NCBI RefSeq assembly: GCF_000350225.1
Contig: NW_005179151.1
Coordinates: 363,790 to 427,789, forward strand
DNA from: Chondrus crispus
Taxonomy: Eukaryota; Rhodophyta; Florideophyceae; Gigartinales; Gigartinaceae
Reading direction: 5' to 3'
Length of the DNA: 64,000 nt
Below, piece by piece: positions 1 through 8,963 of the stretch; position 1 is the stretch's first letter, and every line of letters starts with the position of its first letter. A program made the position numbers and the translations under genes. The notes beneath the pieces are model-generated. The model ran no database searches, was not told the origin of the DNA, and was given only the letters and a program-made list of their open reading frames with translations.

Positions 1-234
1 AAAAAAAGCACACCTCCCACCCCGCAGGTGATTTAAATATGTCCCGAACGTCACACTCGCGCACGAGGGTGGGCGCGGCGCGGCTGGTGGGGGCGGCGCG
101 GCCACATTGCCTCCCCCCCGCCCCAGGTGATCACATTCTCCGCCCCCCCCGCCCCAGGTGATTTAAATATCCGCCCCGTGCGCCGTGGTGGGCGCGGCGC
201 GGCTGGTGGGGGCGGCGCGCCCGCCCACATTGCC
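1..234. repeat. Left flank of the copia insertion, promoter-like repeats
   Basis: This GC-rich stretch contains two copies of a GTGATTTAAATAT module (near 27-40 and 158-170). The same kind of module precedes the membrane-protein genes further right. The sequence at 10-68 reappears at about 19765-19835, on the other side of the copia element, so the copia inserted inside one repeat family. I see no gene. Confidence 0.6.
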
Positions 235-554
235 TGCCAAGATAGGCATATCATAGGGTCTTTGGCCATGAGGTGGCGAAAGCCATTTCGTCCAATAAGA
301 ACGCTCCGGACCGCCGCCGTCCATACTTGGACGGCTGGCATTGGGCGACGAATGTAGTCGGACCAAAAGAGAGAATTTTGTATGCGCACCATCGTAGATT
401 TAACTATTAATTAGTAATCTACACACGACGGCGGCGCGGTATCGCGCCCACCAGTCTCGGACTGGATGACATAAAGTTGTGTGACCGGGGGCAGCTCGCC
501 CCCTCACACCGGAGAAGACACACTCTCGATCACGTTTATTGCTCACCTCGTTCA
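235..554 (+). repeat. 5' LTR of copia element 1
   Basis: 320 bp, starting TG and ending CA. It matches 19411-19730 almost base for base. Its centre holds the palindromic AT stretch taactattaattagtaa. Confidence 0.93.
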
Positions 555-573
555 TGGTAGCATCGCGGTGAGG
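555..573 (+). other. Primer binding site of copia element 1
   Basis: The bases directly after the 5' LTR are TGGTAGCATCGCGGTGAGG. TGGTAGC is the complement expected of the 3' end of an initiator tRNA-Met (acceptor ending GCUACCA). The position immediately next to the LTR is standard. The tRNA assignment is inferred, not checked against a tRNA set from this genome. Confidence 0.7.
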
Positions 574-877
574 AACAATCTCACTGCGCCCTTCAGACCA
601 CCACCGACGCGCGCTTCCTACTTCCTCCTTCGCCGCGCCCTGTCTTTGCGAATCGACGACTACTTCTCAACCGCCCCCCCGCGTACAAACGTCGCACTGG
701 ACTCCCGCGCTACCCTTGAACCTATAGAGTGCCTGAGGGCCTGGGATCAGGTAGTGCATTGCAGTTCATCAAGTCAACTCGTGGTGTCGGTCTACTATTT
801 TCCTACAGCTATTGCGCTTCCTCTGCTTTCCTCTCTCGCGCCGGGTGCTTCACAACACACTGCACCGCACTGCTCTG
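574..877 (+). other. Copia 1 leader, first part
   Basis: This is the untranslated leader of copia 1. It is cut after ctctg at 877 by the gypsy insertion and resumes at 14147. An open frame lies here (481-882), but it spans the LTR boundary and has no retrotransposon motif, so I do not call it a gene. Confidence 0.7.
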
Positions 878-1578
878 TGTAGCATAACCCCCGCCCTGGG
901 GGTTTAAATTAGATTAGATCAAGAACTAGATCAGCTACTGTAGAGCGTCGAGCTCTACAGTACCACCGCGCGTGTCCACGTGTACACCACGGGGACAAGG
1001 GACATGCGCATACACGTGCACACGTGTACGGCGCGCGTACGAAGCGCGCACGCACCACGGGTGATACGTGTACTGTCAGCCTCGACATAGCTGACAGTAT
1101 TACAGTGCAGGCCGACCTGCACTACAGTAGCCCACTACAGTACCTCGGTACTGTAGTGTTATGATAGAGTGTTCTGTATATTAAATATGGAGCGGACCGA
1201 CGGCGGCGGAGGAGGACAAGCACGGGCTTGTCCTCAACCGACCGCCAAGGTCAGTCGACCCAGCTTATTCTAAACGTCGCCTTCGCTCTTTGCGCGCGTT
1301 TAGTCGGAGCCGAGCCGGAGTGGACGCGTAGCACGCGAGCGAGCACGGAACCGCCTCCGCCCGTCAGCACTGGTACGTCACCCAGTGCTGCTCCGGGGCG
1401 TCGAGGCGTCGATCCGCTCGTGCGTGCGCGCGTCCCTGCTCGCTCCCGCTCTACCACCGCTACCCGGGCCCGAGCCCGGTTCCGTAGCTGGTTGGCCCGC
1501 TTCACCCCTTCTCCGATCCGGGGTCTACAAGTCGAACTGCGCATACACCTCCAGTCGTCTGGGGGTGTTTATGCTACA
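878..1578 (+). repeat. 5' LTR of gypsy element 1
   Basis: 701 bp, starting TGTAGC and ending GCTACA. The U3-like part is rich in short palindromes built on ctgtag/ctacag (936-961 and 1125-1163) and ctgtcag/ctgacag (1074-1099), which are candidate protein-binding or hairpin sites. Confidence 0.95.
1177..1187 (+). promoter_or_regulatory. Candidate TATA box in the gypsy LTR
   Basis: TATATTAAATA is the only strong AT-rich core in this GC-rich LTR and sits at mid-LTR, where a retrotransposon promoter is expected. The same sequence is present in the 3' LTR near 13740. The start site is not determined. Confidence 0.5.
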
Positions 1579-1579
1579 G

Positions 1580-1592
1580 TGGTCTCCCGACC
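1580..1592 (+). other. Primer binding site of gypsy element 1
   Basis: TGGTCTCCCGACC begins one base after the 5' LTR. TGG is the complement of a tRNA 3' CCA. The tRNA would end GGTCGGGAGACCA. I cannot say which tRNA this is. Confidence 0.6.
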
Positions 1593-1654
1593 TAGAAGAC
1601 CCCGAGATCTTTCCGAGAAGACTTTCTTTTTCCTCCGCGTCCGTACGCGTTGAG

Positions 1655-4225
1655 ATGAGTCAAGAATACGCCACCTCGATCCGGTCCGAACCGGCGGATC
1701 CGAGGGCGGCCGCTATGCACGCACCATCACCGCCGTTCGGCGACGGCGACGCTGGTCTCCCAGACCGCGAACCGTCGCCCGAGTCCCCCGAGGGACAAGC
1801 GGCTGCGATGTTCGATCGCATAGCTGACTACATCGAGGAAGTCCGTACTTCACTCCGTATAGACGTGACGGACGCCGTCTACTCGCGATGTATGGACGAG
1901 CTCCGCTCCCTACGTGAAGGGAGGTTCGATCGAGTCAGCCAGTCCTTGGAGAATCTCCGAGCACTAGTCGACGAGTTACACTCGCGACTGGTGCTCGTCG
2001 AAGACTCACGCCTCGCACAGCCCGTACTGCACGGGCAAGGTCGCCCCACGAGGCCGACCTCGACGAGACGTCCCGACGATCGACCGTCCCCGTCAGCAGA
2101 ACAGCTGGGTGCGTTCGCGCACCTCTCCGCCGAGCTCAACGCTACGCGACAGCGTGCTCGTGACATGGAACGGACCATGGCCGCAAGGCTGCCCGGTGCC
2201 CCCACGAGAGGACCCGGTGGTGCCGTACCTCCGAGCGCTGTCGCTCCGGAAGGTTGGCGTCCGACTGGCGCCGACGCCAGTCGGACTGCGGAAGGAAACC
2301 GTCCCCCAATGGGCGCGAATCTCGCGTCCGAGACCCAAGCACTGCCGCCTATCCCCGTAAGTAGGCGGCAGATGGACCGCGTATCGTACGCGGACGTACA
2401 GGACCGTGGAGGAGCCGCCCGCGGATCCGGAGAACCGATGTTCTCCGTCGATCCCCGCTGGGGCGGCTACCCGCCGGCGAGTTATGCCGAGCATCCAGGT
2501 CCGGTAGACGTCCGTACGCTACCGGTTACCTCCTTCGGCACGCTAGGCCCCGCCGAGCCCGGGCTCGAGCCGGTGCATACGATGATCCAAGAGTTCAGCG
2601 CCGTCGCTGACTATCGTATGTACCGCTTGGATAACACCTCGAGGCTCGTCACCTCGGGTGACGCGGGACGGATCGCGAAGTACGTCCAACGCTGCCGTGG
2701 GATCCGTCCCACGATGAGGAGCTTTGACGGTACGGACCCGATCCAGCTCCTACCGTTCTTGAAGGATATTCGGATAACCTTCAACTCGCAACACCTGACC
2801 GAAGGTGTTGCCGTGAGAGTCCTCGCGCACTTCTTAGAGCGCGACGCGGAGCGCCTGTATACGAGTTATACGATGCGTGGCCTCCGCGCCGGCCAACTAC
2901 ACGACGACGTGAGTTGGCCGGGACTCGTGAACCAGTTCCTGAAACGCTACCTAACCGACGACGTGTTAGGTGAAGCGTACGACGCTGTCGCGACGGCGCG
3001 ACAGCAATCTCATGAAACGGAGAGCACGTTCGCGGACCGGCTCGAAACGGCCGCGTTCCGTTGCACGGCAGTGTTCTCCGAACAGTCCCTCGCGCACTAC
3101 TTCGTGCGGGGACTCGCCCCTGCGACCCGTGCCGCAGTTTCCGAGACAGTGCAGCGGCTGCCGAGCCGCCAGAAGACCGATCTTCCGACGATCCGCCGTA
3201 TCGCAACGGCAGAAGGAACCACTTACCGCGCTCGACGCGGTTTACCTCTGCCGGATTCGAAACCGGCAGGGAGGGCTGGCAGGACTACGAAGTCCGCCGC
3301 AACAAGTTCGCCCGCCTCTACCCTCCATGTCGGGGAGGATGAGTGGCAGGCCGACCCTGTCCTCATTACGCAAGGAGCAGGGCCAGTAGGGGGTCGACCC
3401 CCTTCACCGATGTCGACCAGAACGACGTCGAGCTACGCGACCGCGTTCGCGGCCACTCCAAGAGCAGCCAGGGGTACGGACCCCCGGGTCGCTGAGCTCG
3501 ACATCTCAAACCGAGATACCGGAGGTGAAGCCCCTCGCGTGCACCTCCTCACCGATGAGGAGGCGCGTCACGCGGCGACCTTCGCCTCAACGGACGGCAG
3601 CGCGTACGTGTGCTGGCTATGTCGTACGTACGGACACGCCATGTACGCCTGCCCGTTCCTGTCGCCGGAACAACGAATGTTCACGGCGTACAGGAACTAC
3701 CGGTACCAGATGGAGACGCGCCCCGGGGCGCGCAATCTACTCCGGCAAGCGGTTGGCGAGGGTCGTCCCCCGCGTCAAGGTTTCCCGAACCGGTCGGGTG
3801 GGGGCGCTCGCTTCGCCCCCCGTGGAGGCGGGTATCGTCGTACCGAACTCGATCGTCGGGATCGACCCGCCTACCGCCAGGCGGACACAAGATACCCCCG
3901 CCAAGAGCAGAGAGGGGACCGAGACCGTTCTCGGTTACCCCAACAGGTACAGAATGCGATAATGTACCTGCAAGACTGGGTAGAGGATCCGTACCCCCTA
4001 CCCACGGAGGGTCACGAAGGAGAGCCGACTCGCTTCGTTCCCCATATCCTGCGACGACCGGACGCCGCAGGTCAAGGCCCGGAAGTACCCGAGTACTTCG
4101 CCAAGGCTGCCGAGCCGCAGGGGAGGAATAGTCCCGACCCACGCGGCCGGCTACCCGGAGAAGACCTGGCCGCCGATAGCCTGGGGGGTAGCTCCGATAG
4201 CACCGGTAGTTCGAAAAAAGGGTAA
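1655..4225 (+). CDS. gag: Gag polyprotein of gypsy element 1
   Basis: This is an 856-aa Gag, the structural protein that forms the cytoplasmic virus-like particle and packages the element RNA. The frame is open from inside the LTR, but the first ATG downstream of the LTR and primer site is at 1655 (MSQEYATSIRSEP), and I take that as the start. The N-terminal third is acidic and Ser/Pro-rich. A conserved retrotransposon-gag core follows at roughly residues 300-550. A CCHC zinc knuckle (C-x2-C-x4-H-x4-C) is encoded at 3611-3652, followed by an Arg/Gly-rich basic tail. The frame is intact. A gap of 140 bp separates it from pol, which lies in another frame, so Pol is not made by simple fusion unless recoding or internal initiation occurs. 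Confidence 0.88.
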   Translation: MSQEYATSIRSEPADPRAAAMHAPSPPFGDGDAGLPDREPSPESPEGQAAAMFDRIADYIEEVRTSLRIDVTDAVYSRCMDELRSLREGRFDRVSQSLENLRALVDELHSRLVLVEDSRLAQPVLHGQGRPTRPTSTRRPDDRPSPSAEQLGAFAHLSAELNATRQRARDMERTMAARLPGAPTRGPGGAVPPSAVAPEGWRPTGADASRTAEGNRPPMGANLASETQALPPIPVSRRQMDRVSYADVQDRGGAARGSGEPMFSVDPRWGGYPPASYAEHPGPVDVRTLPVTSFGTLGPAEPGLEPVHTMIQEFSAVADYRMYRLDNTSRLVTSGDAGRIAKYVQRCRGIRPTMRSFDGTDPIQLLPFLKDIRITFNSQHLTEGVAVRVLAHFLERDAERLYTSYTMRGLRAGQLHDDVSWPGLVNQFLKRYLTDDVLGEAYDAVATARQQSHETESTFADRLETAAFRCTAVFSEQSLAHYFVRGLAPATRAAVSETVQRLPSRQKTDLPTIRRIATAEGTTYRARRGLPLPDSKPAGRAGRTTKSAATSSPASTLHVGEDEWQADPVLITQGAGPVGGRPPSPMSTRTTSSYATAFAATPRAARGTDPRVAELDISNRDTGGEAPRVHLLTDEEARHAATFASTDGSAYVCWLCRTYGHAMYACPFLSPEQRMFTAYRNYRYQMETRPGARNLLRQAVGEGRPPRQGFPNRSGGGARFAPRGGGYRRTELDRRDRPAYRQADTRYPRQEQRGDRDRSRLPQQVQNAIMYLQDWVEDPYPLPTEGHEGEPTRFVPHILRRPDAAGQGPEVPEYFAKAAEPQGRNSPDPRGRLPGEDLAADSLGGSSDSTGSSKKG

Positions 4226-4365
4226 AGACGGTTACGTACACGCGGTCGCGTGAGCCGTCTTTTCCCTATGAACTAGACCGGTCCCCGCGTGCTGGCCAAG
4301 GACACGGGGGGTATTGTCCGATAATACATCCCCCGCTATCGGAGTCGAGCACGGGGACTCCAGCA

Positions 4366-6867
4366 ATGTCGACATTGCAGGAGAAACCCAACACCGAGGC
4401 CCACGTAGACCCGATGTTGGAAGAAGGCACCACAGGGACACCCGACATCCCAGTGAAGCGCAACGAGCGAGACGCGGTTAACGCCGACCGACACGTGTCG
4501 GTCGACCTCCTGACCCCGGGGAGCCCAAGGTTGCCGACAAAATGTCCGCCTCGTACGGACGCCAGCACCTGGACGGGCGTCAGTGAGACGCGAACGTCCC
4601 CCGGCTCGAGCCGAAGGAAACGCAAGAGGGGCCAATGCCGAAGTCGAAGGCCCCGGCGGAACGACCTCACCGATAAGGTCGCGCCCAAGGTGGTCGAAGG
4701 CCTCGTATGCCTCATGACGTCGAAAATATATAACGTCTTGGGCTCCGTGGCCACCGAAGGCAACGCGTTTAAGCCCCACACGATTGCCGTCGACACGTGC
4801 TCGGGCTACAACTTGGTGAGGAAGGCCGATCTCCCTCCCGACTGGGCCCGCTACGTAATACGGGGCGCGCCATTACCACGCCTGGCTGGCGCGAACAGTA
4901 ACCCGCTTCGACTTACGGCGGTCGTCCGCCTCGCGGTCCGGCTGCGGAACACGACGTTCCGCATACCTTTCGTAGTGGCTGAACAACTCGCTGTTCCCGT
5001 TCTACTTGGGACCGCGTTCATCGATGCGCACGTACGCAGCATCGACATCGACGGACAGAAGCTCGAACTTCGTCACGGTGGCTCGGTAGCCATCGTCAAT
5101 GGGAAGGGGGAACCGACTCCCCCTACCAGGCGACATGGTCGCCAAACGAGTCGTCCGGAGGTACGCGAGGAGGCCCCGCAGGCGATCCGAATCGCCCGCT
5201 GGGCTACCATCCCCGCGATGTCGCAAGCCCGTGTGCGTGTGACAACCGCGGGGAGGGGTCTCGTGTTCCTGGAGCCCAAGCCCTCACTCCAACACCGGCA
5301 TGGAGTGAGGCTGACGAATGGCGTCGCGGAAGTCCTGCCGAACCAGACATTCGAAGTCATCGTCGCGAACTTCTCGCGACGGGAGAGGCGGCTTCCGAAG
5401 CACACCGTCGTGGGATACGCGAAGCGCAACCCCCTCGCGATCCTCACGCCCGAACGTCGAGTCGCTGAGGGGGTCGCGTTCGCGTTGCACCTGACCGACT
5501 TGACCGATCAAGTCGGAGAGGTCGGAGCTGGCCGATCCAGCTCCAACGAGGAGGTAACCGCGGGGAGTGAAGGGGTTGACCCGGACGAACGGACACCTAT
5601 ACCCCAACCGACGGCGGGGGGTACTGTACCCCCCCAGCAGAAGGATCCCAAAAATCCATCGATGGATTGGGAAAAAGAGATTGACTTGTCATACATCGAC
5701 GATGACAAGCTCCGTGGCCACGTGCTCGAAATGCTCCGTAAGCACTCGAGTCTGTGGAGCGGTGCGCTCGGAGCGATCCAAGCCACAGAGCACCGCATTC
5801 CCCTCGAACCGGGAACGAAACCGATTCGTTCTATGCCCTATCGGAAGGGCCCGGCCATGCGCGAAATGGTCGCGAAGGAGGTCAACAAGATGTTGAACGC
5901 AGGGGTTATCGAGCCCGCGAGCACCGAGTGGGCGTCCCCGGTGGTGCTCGTACCGAAGAAAGACGGCTCTCTTCGGTTCTGCGTGGACTACCGGCGTCTC
6001 AACGCGAAGACTGCAGCGGATTCGTATCCGCTGCCGCGTATGGACGACTGCATCGACTCGTTAGGAGATGCAGCCGTCTTTACGACGCTGGACTGCAATT
6101 CCGGTTACTGGCAGATCCCGGTCGCTCCGGAGGACCGGGATAAGACTACCTTCACGACACATATGGGTACGTACCGCCATTTGCGCATGCCGTTTGGATT
6201 AAAAGGGGCACCGGCCACCTTCCAACGTGCCCTCGATATCATACTCTCCGGAGTCCGCTGGCAAATATGCCTCGTCTATCTCGATGACGTTATCGTGTTC
6301 TCACGTACGGACGCGGAACACGCAAGGCATCTCGATACCGTCTTGAGCTTGTTGCGGAGTGCCGGCATCTCCCTCAAGCTCAAGAAGTGCAGCTTCTTCC
6401 GTCCGAAGGTGCACTACCTGGGGCACGTTATATCCCCAGGTAAGTTGAGCGTGGCTGATACGGCAATCGACGCCTTCAAGACGTTCACGTTCCCGAGGAC
6501 GCTGACGCAGGTGCGCTCGTTCCTCGGGGCGTGTAACGTGTATCGTCGCTTCGTCAAGGGCTTCTCGAAGATTGCCCGTCCGTTAACCGATATAACGCGC
6601 AAGGACTCGGATCACGATTTCGATAACCCAACGGAGGTTCAGCTTCAGGATTTCGAAAGCCTGAAGGCTGCGATGATCTCCCCGCCGATCCTCACGCTAC
6701 CACGGTACGGCCGACCGTACCTGTTGGACACTGACGCCAGTGCATATCAACTCGGGTGCACCCTCCTACAGGAGCACGAGGAGCCAAACGATTGGCGCCC
6801 CGTTGGGTACTGGTCGTACTCGCTAAGCGATAGCGAGCGGAACTACAGCGCTACGGAGCGTGAGTGA
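4366..6867 (+). CDS. pol: Gypsy 1 Pol, protease and reverse transcriptase part
   Basis: The start ATG at 4366 gives 833 aa. The N-terminal part contains an aspartic-protease-like domain with VDTCSGYNLV (DTCS at 4792-4803) and a later ILE/VLLGTAFI-type segment. The usual glycine of the D-T/S-G triad is a cysteine here. The reverse transcriptase follows, with KKDGSLRFCVDYRRLN, the FGLKGAPATFQR region and the catalytic YLDD at 6277-6288. The RNase H start (DTDASAYQLG) comes last. The frame is closed by TGA at 6865-6867 in the middle of RNase H, at a point where related elements carry on directly. The same frame continues as RNase H (6868-7269) and integrase (7270-8949). The element is otherwise young, so this looks like a recent nonsense change. 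Confidence 0.9.
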   Translation: MSTLQEKPNTEAHVDPMLEEGTTGTPDIPVKRNERDAVNADRHVSVDLLTPGSPRLPTKCPPRTDASTWTGVSETRTSPGSSRRKRKRGQCRSRRPRRNDLTDKVAPKVVEGLVCLMTSKIYNVLGSVATEGNAFKPHTIAVDTCSGYNLVRKADLPPDWARYVIRGAPLPRLAGANSNPLRLTAVVRLAVRLRNTTFRIPFVVAEQLAVPVLLGTAFIDAHVRSIDIDGQKLELRHGGSVAIVNGKGEPTPPTRRHGRQTSRPEVREEAPQAIRIARWATIPAMSQARVRVTTAGRGLVFLEPKPSLQHRHGVRLTNGVAEVLPNQTFEVIVANFSRRERRLPKHTVVGYAKRNPLAILTPERRVAEGVAFALHLTDLTDQVGEVGAGRSSSNEEVTAGSEGVDPDERTPIPQPTAGGTVPPQQKDPKNPSMDWEKEIDLSYIDDDKLRGHVLEMLRKHSSLWSGALGAIQATEHRIPLEPGTKPIRSMPYRKGPAMREMVAKEVNKMLNAGVIEPASTEWASPVVLVPKKDGSLRFCVDYRRLNAKTAADSYPLPRMDDCIDSLGDAAVFTTLDCNSGYWQIPVAPEDRDKTTFTTHMGTYRHLRMPFGLKGAPATFQRALDIILSGVRWQICLVYLDDVIVFSRTDAEHARHLDTVLSLLRSAGISLKLKKCSFFRPKVHYLGHVISPGKLSVADTAIDAFKTFTFPRTLTQVRSFLGACNVYRRFVKGFSKIARPLTDITRKDSDHDFDNPTEVQLQDFESLKAAMISPPILTLPRYGRPYLLDTDASAYQLGCTLLQEHEEPNDWRPVGYWSYSLSDSERNYSATERE

Positions 6868-7269
6868 TTCGCCGTAGTGTGGGCCGTCCGCACACTGCGG
6901 CCGTACATCGAAGGAACCAAGTTCACCGTCCGGACGGATCACGACGCCCTCCGATGGCTCATGTCGCTCACGGAGAGCTCAGGAAGATTCACCCGGTGGC
7001 GGCTACGTCTGGCTGAATACGATTTCACCATTCAGTACCGCCCCGGGCGCGTGCATCAGGTGCCCGATGCCCTGTCACGACTCGTGTCGCCGAAGGTCGC
7101 CGATGACCCTCGCCCCACCGTCGAGGTGGATGACGACATCCCCACTTTCGACGGGGGCACGACAGTCCGAGACGTATCGAACGAGCTCGCGGAACACGCC
7201 TGTACCGCGAGCTGCGATCATCAGGCCGTCCATGTCTTCGTAACGACACGGAACCAAGCCGAAGCCTGA
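6868..7269 (+). pseudogene. pol: Gypsy 1 Pol, RNase H continuation after an in-frame TGA
   Basis: This is in frame with 4366-6867. It starts FAVVWAVRTLRPYIEG and contains RTDHDALRWL and the YRPGRVHQVPDALSR end typical of Ty3/gypsy RNase H. It is separated from the upstream part only by the TGA at 6865 and closes at a second TGA (7267-7269). Without read-through, the RNase H domain is split and this copy cannot make a full Pol. Confidence 0.85.
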
Positions 7270-8949
7270 ACAAGGTCGCGCGTACGGACGCGTGACGAAC
7301 CGCGAGGTGACGACGAAGCCCCCGCTCTTCAAGGACCCAATTCGTTTTGGGAAGAGAACGACGAGTTCGACGCCACCGATATACAGCGCGCCGAAGACGC
7401 CGAGGCTGGCGCGCTCGACTCCCCGGTCGCCCCACCGCAGGACGACCTTCCGGCCCCTCTTACGATAGAGGAGATAGCCGAGGAGCAACGCGTGGATGGC
7501 TTCTGCCAAACCGTTTTGGCACGACAGTCCGAGTCTCGAGACTCTGCGTTCTTCGAGGACCACCACGGGGTGCTCAAACGGAGACACCCCTTCGACCCTG
7601 ATATCGTTCAGGTGGTGGTACCTCGGACGCTCCGCGCCAGGCTCCTCCGCCTGTGCCACAACCCGGCCATCGCGGGGCACCCGGGCCAGAACCGGATGTA
7701 CTACGCACTTCGACGCGAGTACTACTGGCCCCACCTGGCTGCAGACGTGGCGGCCACGGTGCGAGGGTGTCGGACCTGCGCGATGAACCGGGTCAAGCTG
7801 AGGAAACATCTCAATCGATTGAGATTGTTCCCAGCTACGAGGCCTCTCGAGAGCCTCGCCATCGACATCTTGGGGCCGCTCCCCAGGACGAAGACAGGAA
7901 AACGGTTCCTGCTCGTGATTACGGACCGTTTTAGCAAGCTGACGCAAGTCGTGGCGCTCCGCACGATAACCGCATACACCGTCGCAGTTGCGTTCTGCGA
8001 GTCGTGGGTGTTCAAATACGGCGTCCCTCGCACGTTGCTTTCGGACAACGGCCCTCAGTTTAATGCCAAATTCTTCCACAGCACGTGCCGTGTTCTGGGG
8101 ATAACGAATTTGTACACTTCGGCGTACCATCCCCAGACGAACGGGCAAGTCGAGCGATATAACCGAACAATCGCCTCGATGCTGCGGAACTACGTAGGTG
8201 AACACCAGGACGACTGGGATGTGTACGTGGGGCCGCTTACGTATGCGTACAACTCCCACGTACATCGCACCACACGCACCACGCCGTTTGAGCTCGTGCT
8301 CAGCAGGCCCCCGATGGAGTTCTCGCTCCGACGGACGGAAGGCGACGCGCCCCCTGCCGACAGGGGGAACCCACGTGCCGAGTTCCTCAAGACCTTGGAC
8401 TCGACTATCCAAAAGGCCTACGGAAGCCTTCGGCGAACGCAAGCTCGCTATAAACGCGACTTCGACAAGCGTATTCGGCGCATCAACTCGCGCCTCAAGG
8501 CAGGTGACTACGTATATCTGAACCCCACCGATGGGGGGAAGACATCAAACAAGCTGGCCTCCCCGGCTGTCGGACCGTACCGAGTTCTCGCGAACGACCA
8601 GCGCACCATCACGATCGATCGTGATGGAGTTACAGAGCGCGTCTCAGCAGACCGCTGCGTCTACGCACCCCCGCCGGCGAACGCGCCAAAGGCTAGCACG
8701 ACTACCCCCGAAGACCTTGCCGACAAGATCAACGAAGGCACACAGTATGGCGTCGAACGGCTATTCAAGCATCGCGTCATGGAGGATGGAACTACGGAGT
8801 TCCTCATTAAATGGGCAGACTACGATACTCCCACATGGACGGCGCGTACCCACATCCCCGAGGAGTTGGTTTCTCGTTACGCACAAAGACTCCGGGCGCG
8901 TACAGGGAGAGACCTCACCTCGGAAGTGAACGCGGACGTTCACTCTTGA
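7270..8949 (+). CDS. pol: Gypsy 1 Pol, integrase and chromodomain part
   Basis: This is the same frame as the two preceding pieces, open from 7270 to 8949. It contains the H2C2 zinc-binding module (H..H....CRTCAMNRV), then the DDE catalytic core with LAIDILGPLP (first Asp), LLSDNGPQF (second Asp) and NGQVERYNRT (Glu). A GPYRVL-type C-terminal domain follows. A chromodomain-like end (about 8747-8880) contains EFLIKWADYDTPTW, which is the hallmark of chromoviruses and directs integration to modified chromatin in related elements. The only internal ATG near the start is out of frame, so translation depends on read-through of the upstream TGA codons. Confidence 0.9.
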   Translation, partial: TRSRVRTRDEPRGDDEAPALQGPNSFWEENDEFDATDIQRAEDAEAGALDSPVAPPQDDLPAPLTIEEIAEEQRVDGFCQTVLARQSESRDSAFFEDHHGVLKRRHPFDPDIVQVVVPRTLRARLLRLCHNPAIAGHPGQNRMYYALRREYYWPHLAADVAATVRGCRTCAMNRVKLRKHLNRLRLFPATRPLESLAIDILGPLPRTKTGKRFLLVITDRFSKLTQVVALRTITAYTVAVAFCESWVFKYGVPRTLLSDNGPQFNAKFFHSTCRVLGITNLYTSAYHPQTNGQVERYNRTIASMLRNYVGEHQDDWDVYVGPLTYAYNSHVHRTTRTTPFELVLSRPPMEFSLRRTEGDAPPADRGNPRAEFLKTLDSTIQKAYGSLRRTQARYKRDFDKRIRRINSRLKAGDYVYLNPTDGGKTSNKLASPAVGPYRVLANDQRTITIDRDGVTERVSADRCVYAPPPANAPKASTTTPEDLADKINEGTQYGVERLFKHRVMEDGTTEFLIKWADYDTPTWTARTHIPEELVSRYAQRLRARTGRDLTSEVNADVHS

Positions 8950-8963
8950 GGAGGGGGCCCTCA
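8950..8963 (+). other. Internal polypurine tract right after pol
   Basis: The pol end plus gaggagggggccc at about 8930-8963 closely matches about 13408-13440, just before the 3' LTR. This one lies where the polypurine tract of an ordinary gypsy element would be. Confidence 0.6.

Noticed and set aside
51..392. Minus-strand frame MVRIQNSLFWSDYIRR, also at 19353-19568
   Set aside because: It lies in the copia LTR and recurs only because the LTR is duplicated.
2093..3389. Overlapping frames on both strands within gypsy gag
   Set aside because: High GC content keeps alternative frames open. Only the gag frame has motifs.
7075..8442. 455-codon minus-strand frame opposite the gypsy integrase
   Set aside because: It is an exact shadow of the integrase coding frame with no motif of its own.
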